This document shows, one piece after another, positions 53,101-64,000 of a stretch of DNA of 64,000 nt. The stretch is from Ovis canadensis (taxonomy: Eukaryota > Chordata > Mammalia > Artiodactyla > Bovidae), in NCBI RefSeq assembly GCF_042477335.2, contig NC_091247.1, positions 828,501 through 892,500 on the forward strand, in the 5' to 3' direction. The notes below the pieces were generated by a model that saw only the letters and a program-made list of their open reading frames with translations, was not told where the DNA came from and did no database searches. How positions within the stretch are numbered: position 1 is the first letter of the stretch; the number at the start of each line of letters is the position of its first letter. Position numbers and translations under genes: made by a program.

Positions 53101-55240
53101 GGTCGGGCCAGGTCAGGCGGTCAGGGCTCTGTGACCGCCAGCCACCCCCGAACAGGACTCCTCCAGAGGCCCGGGGGCTGCACCTGCCGTGCGCCTGCGC
53201 CGCCTTGCGAGGCACCGCTCCCCGGACAGGCAGCGGGGCCTCCCCGCACAGCGCTGTTGCCCACTGTGCACACAGTCTGGGGCGCCTGGTCTTCAGAAGG
53301 GTCCCGGCAGACATCCGCTGAGTGACTTCTCGAGCACAGTGAGTGGCGAGGAGTTTCAGCCACAGGATGTGGTGGCTTCCCACGAGGAGATGGAGGCAGG
53401 GGCAGTGGAGGCCTTGACCTCTGGGACCCCCTCCCTGGGAGGTCTGGGTCCTACGAGGGGGGCGGGTTGCAGGCCCTCCCCCATGGCCTCTCCTGGCACC
53501 TCTCTGCAACCACATTCCTCTGCCTGGAGCCAGGGCCAAGCATGTGGAGAACATCTGGAGCCCCACCTCCGCCGGGGTTCCCGGAGGAGGCCGGAGCCGC
53601 CTCCCCGCCCGGTGGGCCCATGCCAGGGCCTCCCTGTCGCCTGCCCCCCAGCCCGCCTTCCAGAGTCCAGTGGTCGTGGTTGAAGGAAGTCTCGGCCAAG
53701 AGGCGGTCCCGCCCGCCCCTGTGGGGGAGAATTCACTCCCGTTCCCGTCGCCGTGGCTGTTCCATGCCCCACTTCCTCCCATCGGCTCTCCCCAGGCTGG
53801 TCTGGGCCCTTGGCATGAGCACGGGGGCCAGGCCTGCGTCCCCGCAGCCCCCTCCACTCGGGCCTCGAGGGCTGGGGGGGCCAGGGCAGGCTGGCACACC
53901 AGTGTCTGCCAGGCTCCCTCTGGGCCGCCTTTGTCTCTTCCTTTTCAGCCTGAACTGCCAGCCTCTCCCTCCTCTGAACCTTCCGGGGTGGAAGAAGAAA
54001 GGGCCTGGGGTGGGAGGGGTGGGGGGAGCTGGCGGGAATCCGGGGCCTGGAGCCCTGAGTCGGCCGCACCCAGTGACTCTCTGCTGGCCCCAGCCAGGAA
54101 GGTTTGGGGAGGCCAAGCGAGGGCCCGGGGCTCCCACCCTTCCCGGCGGGTCCTGAGCTGGAAACAAGGCGGCATTGCTGGGCCTGAGACACCAGACCCT
54201 CAGCCTGGGCAGCCGGCCCAGTGAGCCTGATTGTCCCGTCCGGTTCCAGCCGGCTGTGCCACTGCCCAGACCCTGTGCCCATCAAAGGCTGTCCTTCTGG
54301 GTCCTCTCCCCGCCCACCCCTGTTGCTGGCACTCCGGGGTGGTCTTGCCACATAGTTCTCTGCTGTGGGAATTCCCATTCTGCGCAAAGTGGGGGTGGCC
54401 CTTGGCCGGGGTAAGGAGCGATTCTTGGCCAGGGTGGCGCACAGGGTCGCATAGGGATTCAAGGCAGCCAGACGTGTCGCGGGGCGCAGGGCCAGAGCTG
54501 CGGCTTCGGCCAGTTGAGCACCTGTCCACCCCAGTGTGCCCACTGGCCGGCCTGCAGCCCCTCTCCCCCTCCCCCCAGCGGGATGAGGCCTCCTGTGTAG
54601 AGGCCCCTCCTCCCAGTCCAGGCTTCTGGGCGCCTGGGCGAGGGCCCTGTGCTGGGCGGGATCAGTGGCGGGGCCCCGGGCCCCTGAGCAGGGCCCCCTG
54701 TCTCCGTGGGACTGTGGGCCCCCTGCTCTGCTCTCTGCCTGCACCCTTACCAGTCTCCTTGGAACCCTGTGAAGTAGGTCTGGCTTCCCTCTGCTTGGCC
54801 CTCAACTCCCAGCTCTCAGCACCTCCAGGGCAGGCAGGCCCAGCCTGGGTCAGCACAGCGTGCTGGGGCTTGACTGGCACGGTGCCCTGCCATGAGCCCA
54901 GGACTGAGTGGGCACCGCAGGCAGGTTGGTCCTCCCATACAGGGACCCAGCCGAAAGCCCACGTGGTTCCTGTAGCTGGTAGTGCCTCCTCCTTCAGGAT
55001 CAGGCCAGGGGAGAGCCGGCTCTCCAGAAGCACGACCCTCCAAACAAGCGTGCCCAGGAGGACCCCAGGCCAAGCCCGGAGAGGGCAGGGCGTTCTCTGG
55101 GTCCTGCTGGAGTGCCCAGCGGCCCAGCGTGGCTGGCAGGCTCTTAGAGGTAGGGGTGGGGGTCCGGTCAGGAGGGATGACTCTAGGGCAGAGCAGACAG
55201 GAAGGGGAAAGGGGGCAGCGAGCAGGGTTCCTGGGCTGCG
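53101..55240. other. GC-rich spacer upstream of ENTPD2
   Basis: No repeat family recognised and no exon supported. Long open frames occur on both strands (462 codons on minus, 346 on plus), but they overlap each other, lack familiar domains and follow base composition. Confidence 0.45.
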
Positions 55241-55970
55241 GCCGGGGCGCCGAGAGGGGCGGCGCGGGTGACTCAGCAACCGAGACTCACCTGCGCTCTG
55301 GGCGGGCTGGAGGTGGGCGGGGCGTCCCGCCGTGGGCGTGGCCTCCGCTGACCGCTCCCCGCCCCGGCTGCCAGCCCCACGGTCCCCCGACCTCGCTCAG
55401 CCTCCCGGCTCCCCGCCGCCGCGCCGTGCACGCCAGGCCCGCCTGCGCACCCATGGCCGGGAAGGCGCTGTCGCTGCTGCCGCCGCTGCTGCTGGCCGCC
55501 GCCGGCCTCGCCGGCCTCCTGCTGCTGTGCGTCCCCACCCGCGACATCCGGGAGCCGCCCGCCCTCAAGGTGCACGCTCGAGCTCCCGGGCAGCCCGGCG
55601 CAGTCCGCGGAGGCTCGGACCGAGCCGGGCCCGGCTGCGCCCGCGTGCCAGCCGGGACTCCGGGCGCTCCTCAGCCGTCCCGGCGGGGTGGGGTCCGGGC
55701 CCCTCAGCCACGCTCCGGCCCCGGCCCAGGGCGCTGCAGCGGCGCTTCCGGGGGACGCGGTGCCGGCGGCCGAAGTGCCAAGATCTCTGCTCGCTGCCCC
55801 TGCCGCGGGGCCGTCTCGGAGCGGCCAACGGGGAGTCTCTCCGCACCCCCAGGGCGCCCAGGACGTGGCCGGGCCCGCGCCCCCAGCACACTCGGCCTCC
55901 CTCTGGGTTTGGCCCAGATAGGGTGCGACAGGCGCTGGGCCAAGGGACCCCTCCCCAACCTCGCCGCTGG
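55241..55970 (+). promoter_or_regulatory. ENTPD2 CpG-island promoter
   Basis: Dense CG around exon 1 with an AP-1-like TGACTCA at 55269-55275 and GC-box-like motifs (GGGCGG, CCCCGCCC). No TATA box seen. Confidence 0.6.
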
Positions 55971-58900
55971 CTCTCACGGTGCGGGGGCAGCCCTGGCCCG
56001 TCCTAAAAAAAGTCGGAACGGACTGGGCCTGCTTCCCCACCCGCCCCCGCCGGCCTGGACCTCCGGGAGCCTGGGCTCCGTTAACCCTCTACTGTGCTGA
56101 GGGCCAGTCTGGTGCCCGGGGGGGGGGGGGGGTGGGGGACAGCGGGTGCTTGGGCCCCAGGCGCCGGGAAAGCAGATGCAGGATGAAGGCGCTGTTGCCA
56201 GGGGAGACCCCCGGCTGGGGCGGGGCGGGGCGGGCGATGGCGGCTCTGCTCCTGGAGTTCCAGAGACCCCAGCAGGCTCCCCTTGCTGGAATGCAGGCCC
56301 CCGGGGCAGGTGCGGGGAAAGTGGCTCTGGCAAGCTGGGTGCTGGCGTCTTCCAACCTACAGGAAAGGCCCCTGTGGCGTTCCAGCAGCTCTGCAGGACG
56401 GTGCCCCCCTGGCCCTGCCCTCGAGGCCCAGGACGGGGCCTCTGCTCATTGGCCGGTGGTCAGCCTTGGTCCTGGCTTCCCTGGGGCTTCTATTTCACAT
56501 CCTCAGCTGGGGCAGAGGTCAGAGAGATGGGACGGAGGGCGGGAAGGAAGGGCCAGTCTGAGGGGCTCTTGCTGTAGCCTGAGGACCTCAGGCCCCCGGC
56601 CAGGGCTCCCAGGGTGGCCCCCGACCCCTGACTCTGACCACACCCCTCAGGAGGCTCCTGCAGTCAGCGGGGGTGCGGCCGATGGCCCTCCACCTCCACC
56701 CCATCTCTGCCCGCCAAGCTGTGTCCCCGCGGTTGTCCTCAGCCTTCTCGGAGCCTCAGAACTTCATTCTGAAGCTTCCAGTCTGGACACAGGGTCGGGC
56801 AGGGTGGGCCAGATAGCTGAGAGAGCCACAGGGCATGGCTTCACGCCCCGCCCCACCCCTGAGGCTGGCCCCGCCCCACCCCTGAGGCTGACCCCGCCCC
56901 ACCCGCAGTATGGCATCGTCCTGGACGCAGGCTCTTCCCACACGGCCATGTTCATCTACAAGTGGCCAGCAGACAAAGAGAACGACACAGGGATCGTGGG
57001 CCAGCACAGCTCCTGCGACGTGCGAGGTAAGAGTCCCCTGAGTGCTGGACGCCCCCGACCTACATGCCCACTCACTGTGGGGCCTCGGGAGCCCTCCCTG
57101 GTCTCAGCTTCTGCAGACTCGAGCCAGCAGACCCCTCTGCTTGGCGCCAGGGGGCCACTCTGGGCAGGAGCTGCAGGAGCGCCCCCAGAGGGAGGCTGCG
57201 TCCCTGGGCCTCGGAAGGGCTGTGGACAGTTTCTAGAAAAGAAGCCCCAGGGAACATCTGGAAGGTTTGGGCCTTGCCTGGCCCAAGATTGGCTCTACAT
57301 CCCAGGCAGAGCAGGAGGGGTCCCGAGGAGCTGGTGGGCACACCCAGGCAGGCCCCTGGGGAGGCCGGGCTGGGTGGGCACCCTCAGTGCTTTGTCCGAG
57401 CACCTGTGTGCATACCCGCTGGGCAGGTGGCGGCTCGCGGACCGTGGGTGGCCACAGGCAGCCCTTTTATCTGTGAGTCGGCGTGTCTGATCATTTAAGC
57501 TGGGAGATTCGGTCTAAGCAGCTGCCTGGCTTGGGAGCACAAACGCCCCCAGTCCTGCCGGCCTGTGGACCACCTAGAGGTGCCCACCAGGCCCCTCCTG
57601 CTGCTCCCTCCAGGTGGGGGCATCTCTAGCTATGCTGACAACCCCTCTGGAGCCGGGCAGAGCCTTGTGGAATGCCTGAACCAGGCACTTCGGGATGTGC
57701 CCGAGGAGAGACACGCGAGCACGCCACTCTACCTGGGAGCCACAGCGGGCATGCGCCTGCTCAAGTGAGTGTCCTGCTCTGTCCGCTGACCTCCTGGCCC
57801 TGGGGACCACGGCATCCTGAGCCCGGGGTGGGCCCTGCACACCCCCCGCTGCAGCCCGGGGCTGGGGCCCCTCAGCTGGCTGGGCAGGCACTGAGCAGCC
57901 CAGGAGCAGGATCACAGCCACCTGGGGAGGACTCTGAAGCCCTCCCTGTTCACAGCCTGACCAGTCCAGAGGCTTCAGCCAGCGTGCTCGCTGCTGTGAC
58001 ACAGACGCTGACCCAGTACCCCTTTGACTTCCGCGGTGCCCGCATCCTCTCAGGCCAGGATGAGGGTGTGTTTGGCTGGGTGACTGCCAACTACTTGCTG
58101 GAAAACTTCATCAAGGTGGGCCCGGCGGCCAGCCCGATGAGCCGGGGGTGTGGGCACCCACCCACTGGCTGACCCCAACCTCTACTTCCCACAGTACGGC
58201 TGGGTGGGCCGGTGGTTCCGGCCAAGGAAGGGGACGCTGGGGGCCATGGACCTGGGGGGCGCCTCCACACAGATCACCTTCGAGACGGCCAGCCCCGCAG
58301 AGGATCCGGCCAGTGAGGTTCAGCTCCGGCTCTACGGCCAGCGGTACCGAGTGTATACTCACAGCTTCCTCTGCTACGGCCGGGACCAGGTCCTGCGAAG
58401 GCTGCTAGCCAGTGCGCTCCAGGTATCCTCTACTGAGCTGCCCTGGAAGTAGGGCTCAGGGAAGATGGGGTCCAAGGGCCCAGAGCAGAGCCTGAAGGGT
58501 GGCCAGAGCGGGCTTCTCCAGGAACCGAAGTCGTGCTTGGATCAGCTGGAAGGACAGGTGGGCGAGAGTCCAGCATGAGCAAAGACCCGAGGCTGGGGGT
58601 GGACCCGGTGAGTAAGGAGGGCTGGGGCCAGCTCTCAGAGGACCTGGACTGCCTGGCCAAGCGCTTTGGGTTTTGTCCAGCAAGCGATGGGGAGCCATGG
58701 ATAGCTCATGCGTTCAGAAGAAACTCTGTCCTCTGAGGAGGCCCTCCCAGGGTCCTAGGGCGGGGGTGGCTGGTAATGCTCGGAGCGGGACTGACGTGCA
58801 CCCTTGTCATTCCCCAGACCCACGGCTCCCACCCCTGCTGGCCGCAGGGCTATTCCACTCACGTGATGCTCCAGGAAGTCTTCGAGTCGCCCTGCACCGC

Positions 58901-60588
58901 CGCCCAGCGGCCCCGGGCCTTCAACGGGAGCACCAGGGTCAGCCTGGCGGGCAGCAGTGACCCCACCCTCTGCCGCGGCCTCGTCTCCCAGCTCTTTAAC
59001 GCGTCCTCCTGCCGCTTCTCCAGATGCTCCTTCAGTGGCGTCTTCCAGCCCCCTGTGGCCGGGAAGTTTATCGTGAGTCCAGAGGACAGGAAGGGGGGGG
59101 GGGGCCGTGCCCTGAGGTGCCTGGGGTCTGGTCACAGTGTGACTGTACCCACGTTTCAGGCCTTCTCTGCTTTCTTCTACACGATGGACTTCCTGAGAAC
59201 GGTGATGGGGCTGCCTGTAGCAACTCTGCAGCAGCTAGAGGTGGCTGTGGTTACCATCTGCAACCAGACATGGAGTGAGGTGAGGCCTGCGCCCCCATTC
59301 CACCAGGGCTGTGCGGGGTGGGGCTGGGTTTCTGCCAGCCAGCGTCAGGCCTCCCGATCTTTCTTTTGCTCTGTGGTAGACGGGTGTGGGGATACGCTGC
59401 CAATCAGACTTGAAAAGTGGCCAGGCTACAGCCAGGAGCCCAGCAGTCAGATGAGATGGGACTGAAGAAGTTTCTCTGAAGCCTGACCCTAGATCCAGGA
59501 TCTGCAGGTGGCGGGGACAGGCAGTGCAAAGGCCCCGGGGCAGCAGGGAGTGTGGAGTGGACAGGGCAGGGAAGAGTGTGGCTGGGAGAGCGTGGGAGAG
59601 AGCAGACGACCCGGGGAGAAGTAGGAGGACCCGACCCGGGGAGAAGTAGGAGGACCCGGGGAGGCTCAGCAGGAAGAACAGGCAGGGCTTGGGGGAGGCC
59701 GGAGTGGAAAACAGCTGCGCTGGTCCCAGGTGGAGTAAGATGGAGGGGTCTGGGCCTGCGGAGGAGGGGGTGATTCCTGAGAAACCCTGGCGTGTCTGTG
59801 AGGCTCCTCCTGCCCTCTCTGTGCCTAGTCCCGAGCAGACTTGGGGAGGTGCGGAAGTGGGCTCAGGAGGCAAGCCCAGGGCCCGGGGCCAAGCCGGGAG
59901 CTCCTGCTCCCCTGATCTCTCCAAGCCCACTGCAGCCCCCCTCCCTGGGGGCCACGCCGCTGTCCCCTGCCCGGCAACCTCACAGGCACCTCGCGGCTGC
60001 CATCCAGAGATCACGCTGCTCCTCCCCAGGGGAGGGCCCCGCCCGCTTCTTTCTGGGACCTGCAGCCCCGCGCTGCGTTTCTGTGTCTGGTGGGGCAGAG
60101 ACCTCTGGGTGGTCGCTGGCCCTAGAGTCTCCCACGTGCATTCCAGCTGCAGGCTCGGGCGCCGGACCACCGGGCCCGCCTGCCCGACTACTGTGCGGGG
60201 GCGATGTTCGTGCAGCAGCTGCTGAGCCGCGGATACGGCTTCGACGAGCGCTCCTTCGGAGGCGTGACCTTCCAGAAGAAGGTGGGAACCCGGGAGCAGA
60301 GGGGCGGGGCCGCCCGGGCCGGGGTGCGGAGGGGCAGGGCCGCCCTGGCTGAGCAGAAGCTCAGGCCGCACCTGTGGCCCGCAGGCCGGGGACACTGCGG
60401 TCGGCTGGGCGCTTGGCTACATGCTGAACCTGACCAACCTGATCCCCGCTGACCCTCCTGGGCTGCGCAAAGGCACGGACTTCAGCTCCTGGGTCGTCCT
60501 CCTCCTGCTCTTCGCCGCCATGCTCCTGGCTGCGTTTGCCCTCCTGCTGCACCAGGCGCGTACCACCAAGTTGGCGCGCACCATCTAG
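55453..60588 (+). CDS. ENTPD2: Ectonucleoside triphosphate diphosphohydrolase 2 (ecto-ATPase), complete, 9 exons
   Basis: Cell-surface GDA1/CD39-family enzyme that hydrolyses extracellular ATP, mainly to ADP. Exons: 55453-55569, 56909-57026, 57614-57764, 57956-58115, 58195-58422, 58818-59072, 59160-59279, 60147-60281, 60385-60588. They join to 1488 bases, 495 residues, equal to human. Two membrane segments flank the ectodomain: about residues 8-27 ([18 protein letters not shown]) and near the C-terminus ([20 protein letters not shown]). Apyrase regions are visible: ACR1 DAGSSHT at 45-51, ACR2 GATAGMRLL at 120-128, ACR3 with catalytic Glu165 (GQDEGVFGW) and ACR4 DLGGAST at 201-207. All introns are GT-AG; intron 7 is the longest after intron 1. 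It is tandem with SAPCD2 and NPDC1. Confidence 0.96.
56117..56133 (+). repeat. Poly-G run in ENTPD2 intron 1
   Basis: About 14 G followed by TGGGGG. Length is likely uncertain in assemblies. Confidence 0.75.
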
Positions 60589-60946
60589 GGGTCCCCAGCG
60601 CCAAGCCTCCCCATCTCTATATCCCCGCATCCCTCCCCGACCTCGCCACCAACATCTCTGTCCCCAATGCAGCGCAGGCAGGATCAAGACTCAGTGCCCA
60701 CGCCGACATCTGGCTGGGATGGGCAAAGGGAAGGGAACCCAGCCCCACCCCCCCAACTCCAGCCTTGGTCTCACCTCCAGGCCTCCTGCTCCCCCTCTTA
60801 CTGAGGGTGGGGGTCCTCAGCCTGTGAAAGCAGAGTCGGGTCTCTGGGAGTGGAGTTCTGAGGGCCCCCTCCCACCCCAGGATTGGGTATTGGGGGAGGG
60901 TCATGGTCACAGCCCAGGGCCTACTTGTACACATTTTTTAACATTG

Positions 60947-60952
60947 AATAAA
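60947..60952 (+). terminator. ENTPD2 poly(A) signal AATAAA
   Basis: Canonical AATAAA 359 bases after the stop, giving a 3'UTR of about 380 bases. Confidence 0.85.
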
Positions 60953-60974
60953 AGGATTTTCGTAGAGCAGTGGA

Positions 60975-61307
60975 GAGAATGTCCACGGGGCAGGGCCTCT
61001 CTGTCGCCTCCCTCCCCACCCCAGCTGGGTTGGCTGCACAGGCCCTGCTCTGGTCCTAGGGGAGGACCCTGGCTCTTCCTACTTCCTTCCTCTCTGGGCT
61101 CAGGCTAGGGGAGCACAGACCCTGGTCCCTTGCTGCACCACCGTGGCCTGGAGTAGCTGTCAGCTGGCTGCTCTAAAACGGAGTCCCTGAGACTCCTGCC
61201 AGACTGGAACCTGGGCCCTGGTCTCAGGTTGGCCGGGGTGGGGTGGGGATGGCAGACGAGGGAGTGAGTAGGCCCAGTGAGGGCCTAAGTTGCAGGCAGT
61301 GCTCAAG
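60975..61307. other. Spacer between ENTPD2 and NPDC1, left part
   Basis: No gene or repeat recognised. Confidence 0.4.
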
Positions 61308-61480
61308 GGGGCTTCCCTGGCGGCTCAGGGGTAAAGAATCCACCTGCAGTGCAGGAGGTGCAGGAGACGTGGGTTCAGTCCCTTGGCTGGGAGGATTCCC
61401 TGGAGAAGGAAAAGGCAATCCACTCCAGTATTCGTGCCTGGGAAAACCCCATGAACATGACTGGGCACGCAGGCCTCGCA
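61308..61480 (+). mobile_element. Bov-tA SINE
   Basis: Plus orientation: tRNA-like head GGCTTCCCTGGCGGCTCAGG at about 61310, BovA part (CAATCCACTCCAGTATTCG) to about 61480, truncated at the 3' side. Confidence 0.85.
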
Positions 61481-62460
61481 GGCGGTGCTCAAGACACTGA
61501 GGGAGGTGGGGGGAAGGAGGGGGCAAACCTCCCACAGGAGGCGGGTGGTGTGGGGGGGAGCCAGGGCCAGGAGGGACGCAGGGCCCCATTGCTCAGGAGG
61601 ATGAGCCTTGCAGAGAGCCTGGCTCTGGCCAAGCCGCACAATCCACACAGACTCCACCTGCCGCTCGGGCATCCCCTCCCCAGGCCCTGTCTCCCTGCAT
61701 CTCTCCGCCCCCCTCCCCCACTTTCTGGGAAGTGAGCTCTGACACTATTTCTGTCTAATCAGTGCCTCGTAGGGGACGGGGGCGGTCCTTGTTCTGCTCA
61801 CACACACACACTGCACACACCGCCCCCCCCCCACGCACACCCCACACACACGTCTGCCAGATTCTGAGCATTTCACAAACCTGCGGGCCACCAGCCCCGT
61901 CTTCGGAGTTCCGAGACTCAAAGGGCCGAGAGGCGCACCGAAGGCGGAGGGGGCGGGGGAAAGCCGCCCTGATCTCTCAGGGACGGGAGCCGGGGAGGTT
62001 TCCAGGTGGGACGCGGAGGCTGCGCTCCCAGGAGGCAGCAGGTGGGGTTAGGGGGTGCACCCCAGTGCGTGCCGTCGTGGGCATCCCGGAGCTGAAAGGC
62101 TGTCACCCGGGCACCGTGGACAGCTCCCAGCTGGCTTTCAGCAGCAGTTCCAGGTCACTCTTGCCCCCTGGTGGCCTCACCGGGAGCGGCCGGGCTAGTC
62201 CTGCGCGCCTGTGTGTGCCTTTGCCGCGCGTCTGAATGCCCGGTCGGCCTCCGGGCACACCTGCGCGTCCCCGTGCGCCTGCCCTGCTGTGTGCGCCTAA
62301 TGTACCTCCAGACCCAGGCGGATCCTCCGCTCCAGGAGGGTGGCTGGGGGTGGGTGGGAGTTATCAGCCCCAGAGGGACCGGCTGGGGAAGGGCATCCCA
62401 GGGAACCCAGCCCCAACCAGTGCCCCGCCTGCAGAAGGTCCAGGTTGCAGAGGTCGCAGA
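61481..62460. other. Spacer upstream of NPDC1
   Basis: Contains a CA-rich simple repeat interrupted by C-runs at about 61800-61852. The rest is unassigned. Confidence 0.45.
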
Positions 62461-63130
62461 GGCTGAGGCGCCCCGAGGGCGGGCTGCGGGGTCGAGGGGG
62501 GGCTCGGAATCGGCGGGGGGCGCAGCCTGACGGCGGTCCCGCCTCCGCAGGTGGGGCGCGCAGGCGCACTCCGGCTCGGCGCCCTCGCCGCCCCCGCCCG
62601 GCTCGTCTGCCGCAGCGTCAGCGCCGCCGCCGCCTGCTCCCCTCGGCGCCCGCCTCCGGCCTCCGCCCCCCGCTCGCCGCCGCGTCCCCTGGCGCCCCGA
62701 CCCCGCGCCCAGCCCCGGGCCTCGCGGTGCCATGCTGCCCCGGCCGCGGCGCTGAAGGATGGCGACGCCCGTGCCCCCGCCCTCCCCGCGGCACCTGCGG
62801 CTCCTGCGGCTGCTGCTGTCCGGCCTCGTCCTCGGCGCGGCCTTGCGCGGTGCGGCCGGCGGCCGCTCCGGTGAGCGACGCGCGGGGCGGCCGGCTGCGG
62901 GGCGCCCCGGGCTCGGGGGTCGCCGGGTGGGGCTTGGGCCGCGCGGCGCCGCGCTCACCCTCCCCGCCGCCGCCGCCGCCCCGGTCTGGGCCCGCAGGCC
63001 TCGCAGGCCCCGCCGGCCCAGCCCGCGAGCCGTCGCGCCGGCCTCGCCTGGCCCTGCCCGGGTAAACAGTCCCCGGCGGGAAGGGCGCGGCGCCGCACCG
63101 CCGAGGGACTCCTCTGGACGGGGCTTCTCC
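62461..63130 (+). promoter_or_regulatory. NPDC1 CpG-island promoter
   Basis: Dense CG from the upstream flank through exon 1 and the start of intron 1. No TATA box seen. Confidence 0.6.
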
Positions 63131-64000
63131 GGGCTCCTTGGCGGCGAACCTGAAGTCCATCCGCTTCTTGTCTTTGTCTGGGTTCGTGAGCCGGTGGGTC
63201 GGTGTCGCAGGCGGGCTGTCTCGGAGCGGGCCGCGGCCTGGAGCCGGTCCCACGGGCGTTTCTCTGTGCGCGCGGCTCCGGTGCCTGCTGGCCTTCTTGC
63301 TGGTGGCCGTCCTGGAGTTGGAGCCGCAGTGCTGGTCTGTCCCTGCCGCTCCGGCGGTGGACACGCACCTTGCTTTGCTGCCGTGGTGGCGTCTGAAGTT
63401 TCCCGGGCGTCTGACAGCTCGTCTCAGGCTTCGGGGCTTGCTCTGGCCTCGCTGAGGGCAGAAGGAGCTCACAGTCTCTGCTTCCTCACTCACCCGCTGC
63501 CCTGCGGGGCCCCTCCGTGCCGTCTTCTGTGCCTGGCAGTGGGGGCACCCCCCAGGGCAGATCATGCAGAGAGGGATGAGCCCAGGGTCCTGGGAGACCC
63601 TGCCAGCTTCCCAGATGGCACTGAGGCTCCAGACTTCTGCAGGAACCCAGAATCCTCACACCCTCTCAGGTGGCAGGACCAGGGGGCTAGGTACCCAGGC
63701 CCCATTTTTCCTAGCAGCTCCACAGGAGAGGTGCTGCCTTTAGCCCACTTCACAGATGAGAAAACTGAGGCACAGCAGTGCCGTGACCAGTATGCAATGC
63801 GGCTGGGACGCTAACCTGCGAGGTGTGGTCTGCATGTAGCCTCAAGAGGCCAGAGCAGGGCAGGCTTCTTCCTGGGCACAGCACCCCTGGTCAGGGGCCT
63901 GGCCTGACCAGAGGAGGCTCCCAAGGAGGCCTGAGGGTCAGGGCATGGCTGGCCCGGGATGGTGGAGGCTGCCTGCTGGCGGCCTGGCTCCAGGGCGTAC
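62759..64000 (+). CDS. NPDC1: Neural proliferation, differentiation and control protein 1, first exon only (gene runs off the window)
   Basis: Single-pass membrane protein of neural cells linked to growth arrest. Coding exon 1 is 62759-62870 and encodes MATPVPPPSPRHLRLLRLLL followed by a hydrophobic stretch (signal peptide, about residues 15-33), nearly identical to the human N-terminus. The donor at 62871 is GTGAGC, and the exon ends one base into a codon. From 62871 to 64000 is intron 1; I find no second exon before the window ends. Confidence 0.88.
63660..63800 (-). mobile_element. MIR SINE in NPDC1 intron 1
   Basis: CACTTCACAGATGAGAAAACTGAGGCACAGCAG (63749-63781) is the complement of the MIR 3' core. 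Old and partial; the left border is a guess. Confidence 0.7.

Noticed and set aside
53356-54744. 462-codon open frame on the minus strand
   Set aside because: It lies in GC-rich spacer where both strands are open, has no recognisable domain, no splice logic and low-complexity Pro/Gly/Arg composition. Treated as chance.
54982-55452. An N-terminal extension of ENTPD2 from the open frame upstream of its ATG
   Set aside because: The upstream frame is Pro/Arg-rich CpG-island sequence; the chosen Met starts the typical signal-anchor and matches human length exactly.

Overview
This is a ruminant (bovid, most likely cattle) nuclear window. It is packed with BovB LINEs, BovB-derived Bov-tA/BOV-A2 SINEs and tRNA-Glu-type CHR SINEs, with older L1, MIR, Tigger1 and LTR relics. 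The genes are those of the human 9q34.3 block, in order DPP7 - MAN1B1 - UAP1L1 - SAPCD2 - ENTPD2 - NPDC1, read here in the opposite orientation to the human chromosome. Gene names rest on my recall of the human proteins plus reading frame carried across every exon junction; no database was searched.

Layout. 1-3665: an old L1 broken up by BovB and SINE insertions and containing a near-perfect inverted repeat. 3666-5530: GC-rich spacer with a minisatellite. 5602-9315 (+): DPP7, 13 exons, with lysosomal-type E-boxes just upstream. 9560-11485: spacer with a BovB tail between two convergent genes. 11771-22282 (-): MAN1B1, 13 exons, CpG-island promoter. 22850-25700: spacer with a deleted Tigger1 and a fresh Bov-tA. 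26923-31718 (-): UAP1L1, 9 exons. 32450-36453: a CHR SINE and a 5'-truncated BovB that was itself split by a solo LTR and a further SINE. 39534-44695 (+): SAPCD2, 6 exons, long 3'UTR. 47030-53100: a second repeat-rich block. 55453-60588 (+): ENTPD2, 9 exons. 62759 to window end (+): first exon and intron of NPDC1.

All five complete coding sequences join in frame without an internal stop: DPP7 488 aa, MAN1B1 655 aa, UAP1L1 504 aa, SAPCD2 394 aa, ENTPD2 495 aa. DPP7 (lysosomal dipeptidase), MAN1B1 (ER/Golgi mannosidase) and UAP1L1 (UDP-sugar pyrophosphorylase family) relate loosely to glycoprotein synthesis, quality control and turnover. ENTPD2 is a surface nucleotidase and SAPCD2 a cell-division protein. 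I see no operon-like logic and no new gene system.

The most unusual points are at the gene/repeat interface: a minisatellite in DPP7 that has copied the exon 9 splice donor seven times; an apparent loss of the ancestral MAN1B1 start codon by frame change; two GC-AG introns; a minisatellite that supplies the SAPCD2 exon 3 acceptor; and a solo LTR whose promoter points at UAP1L1.
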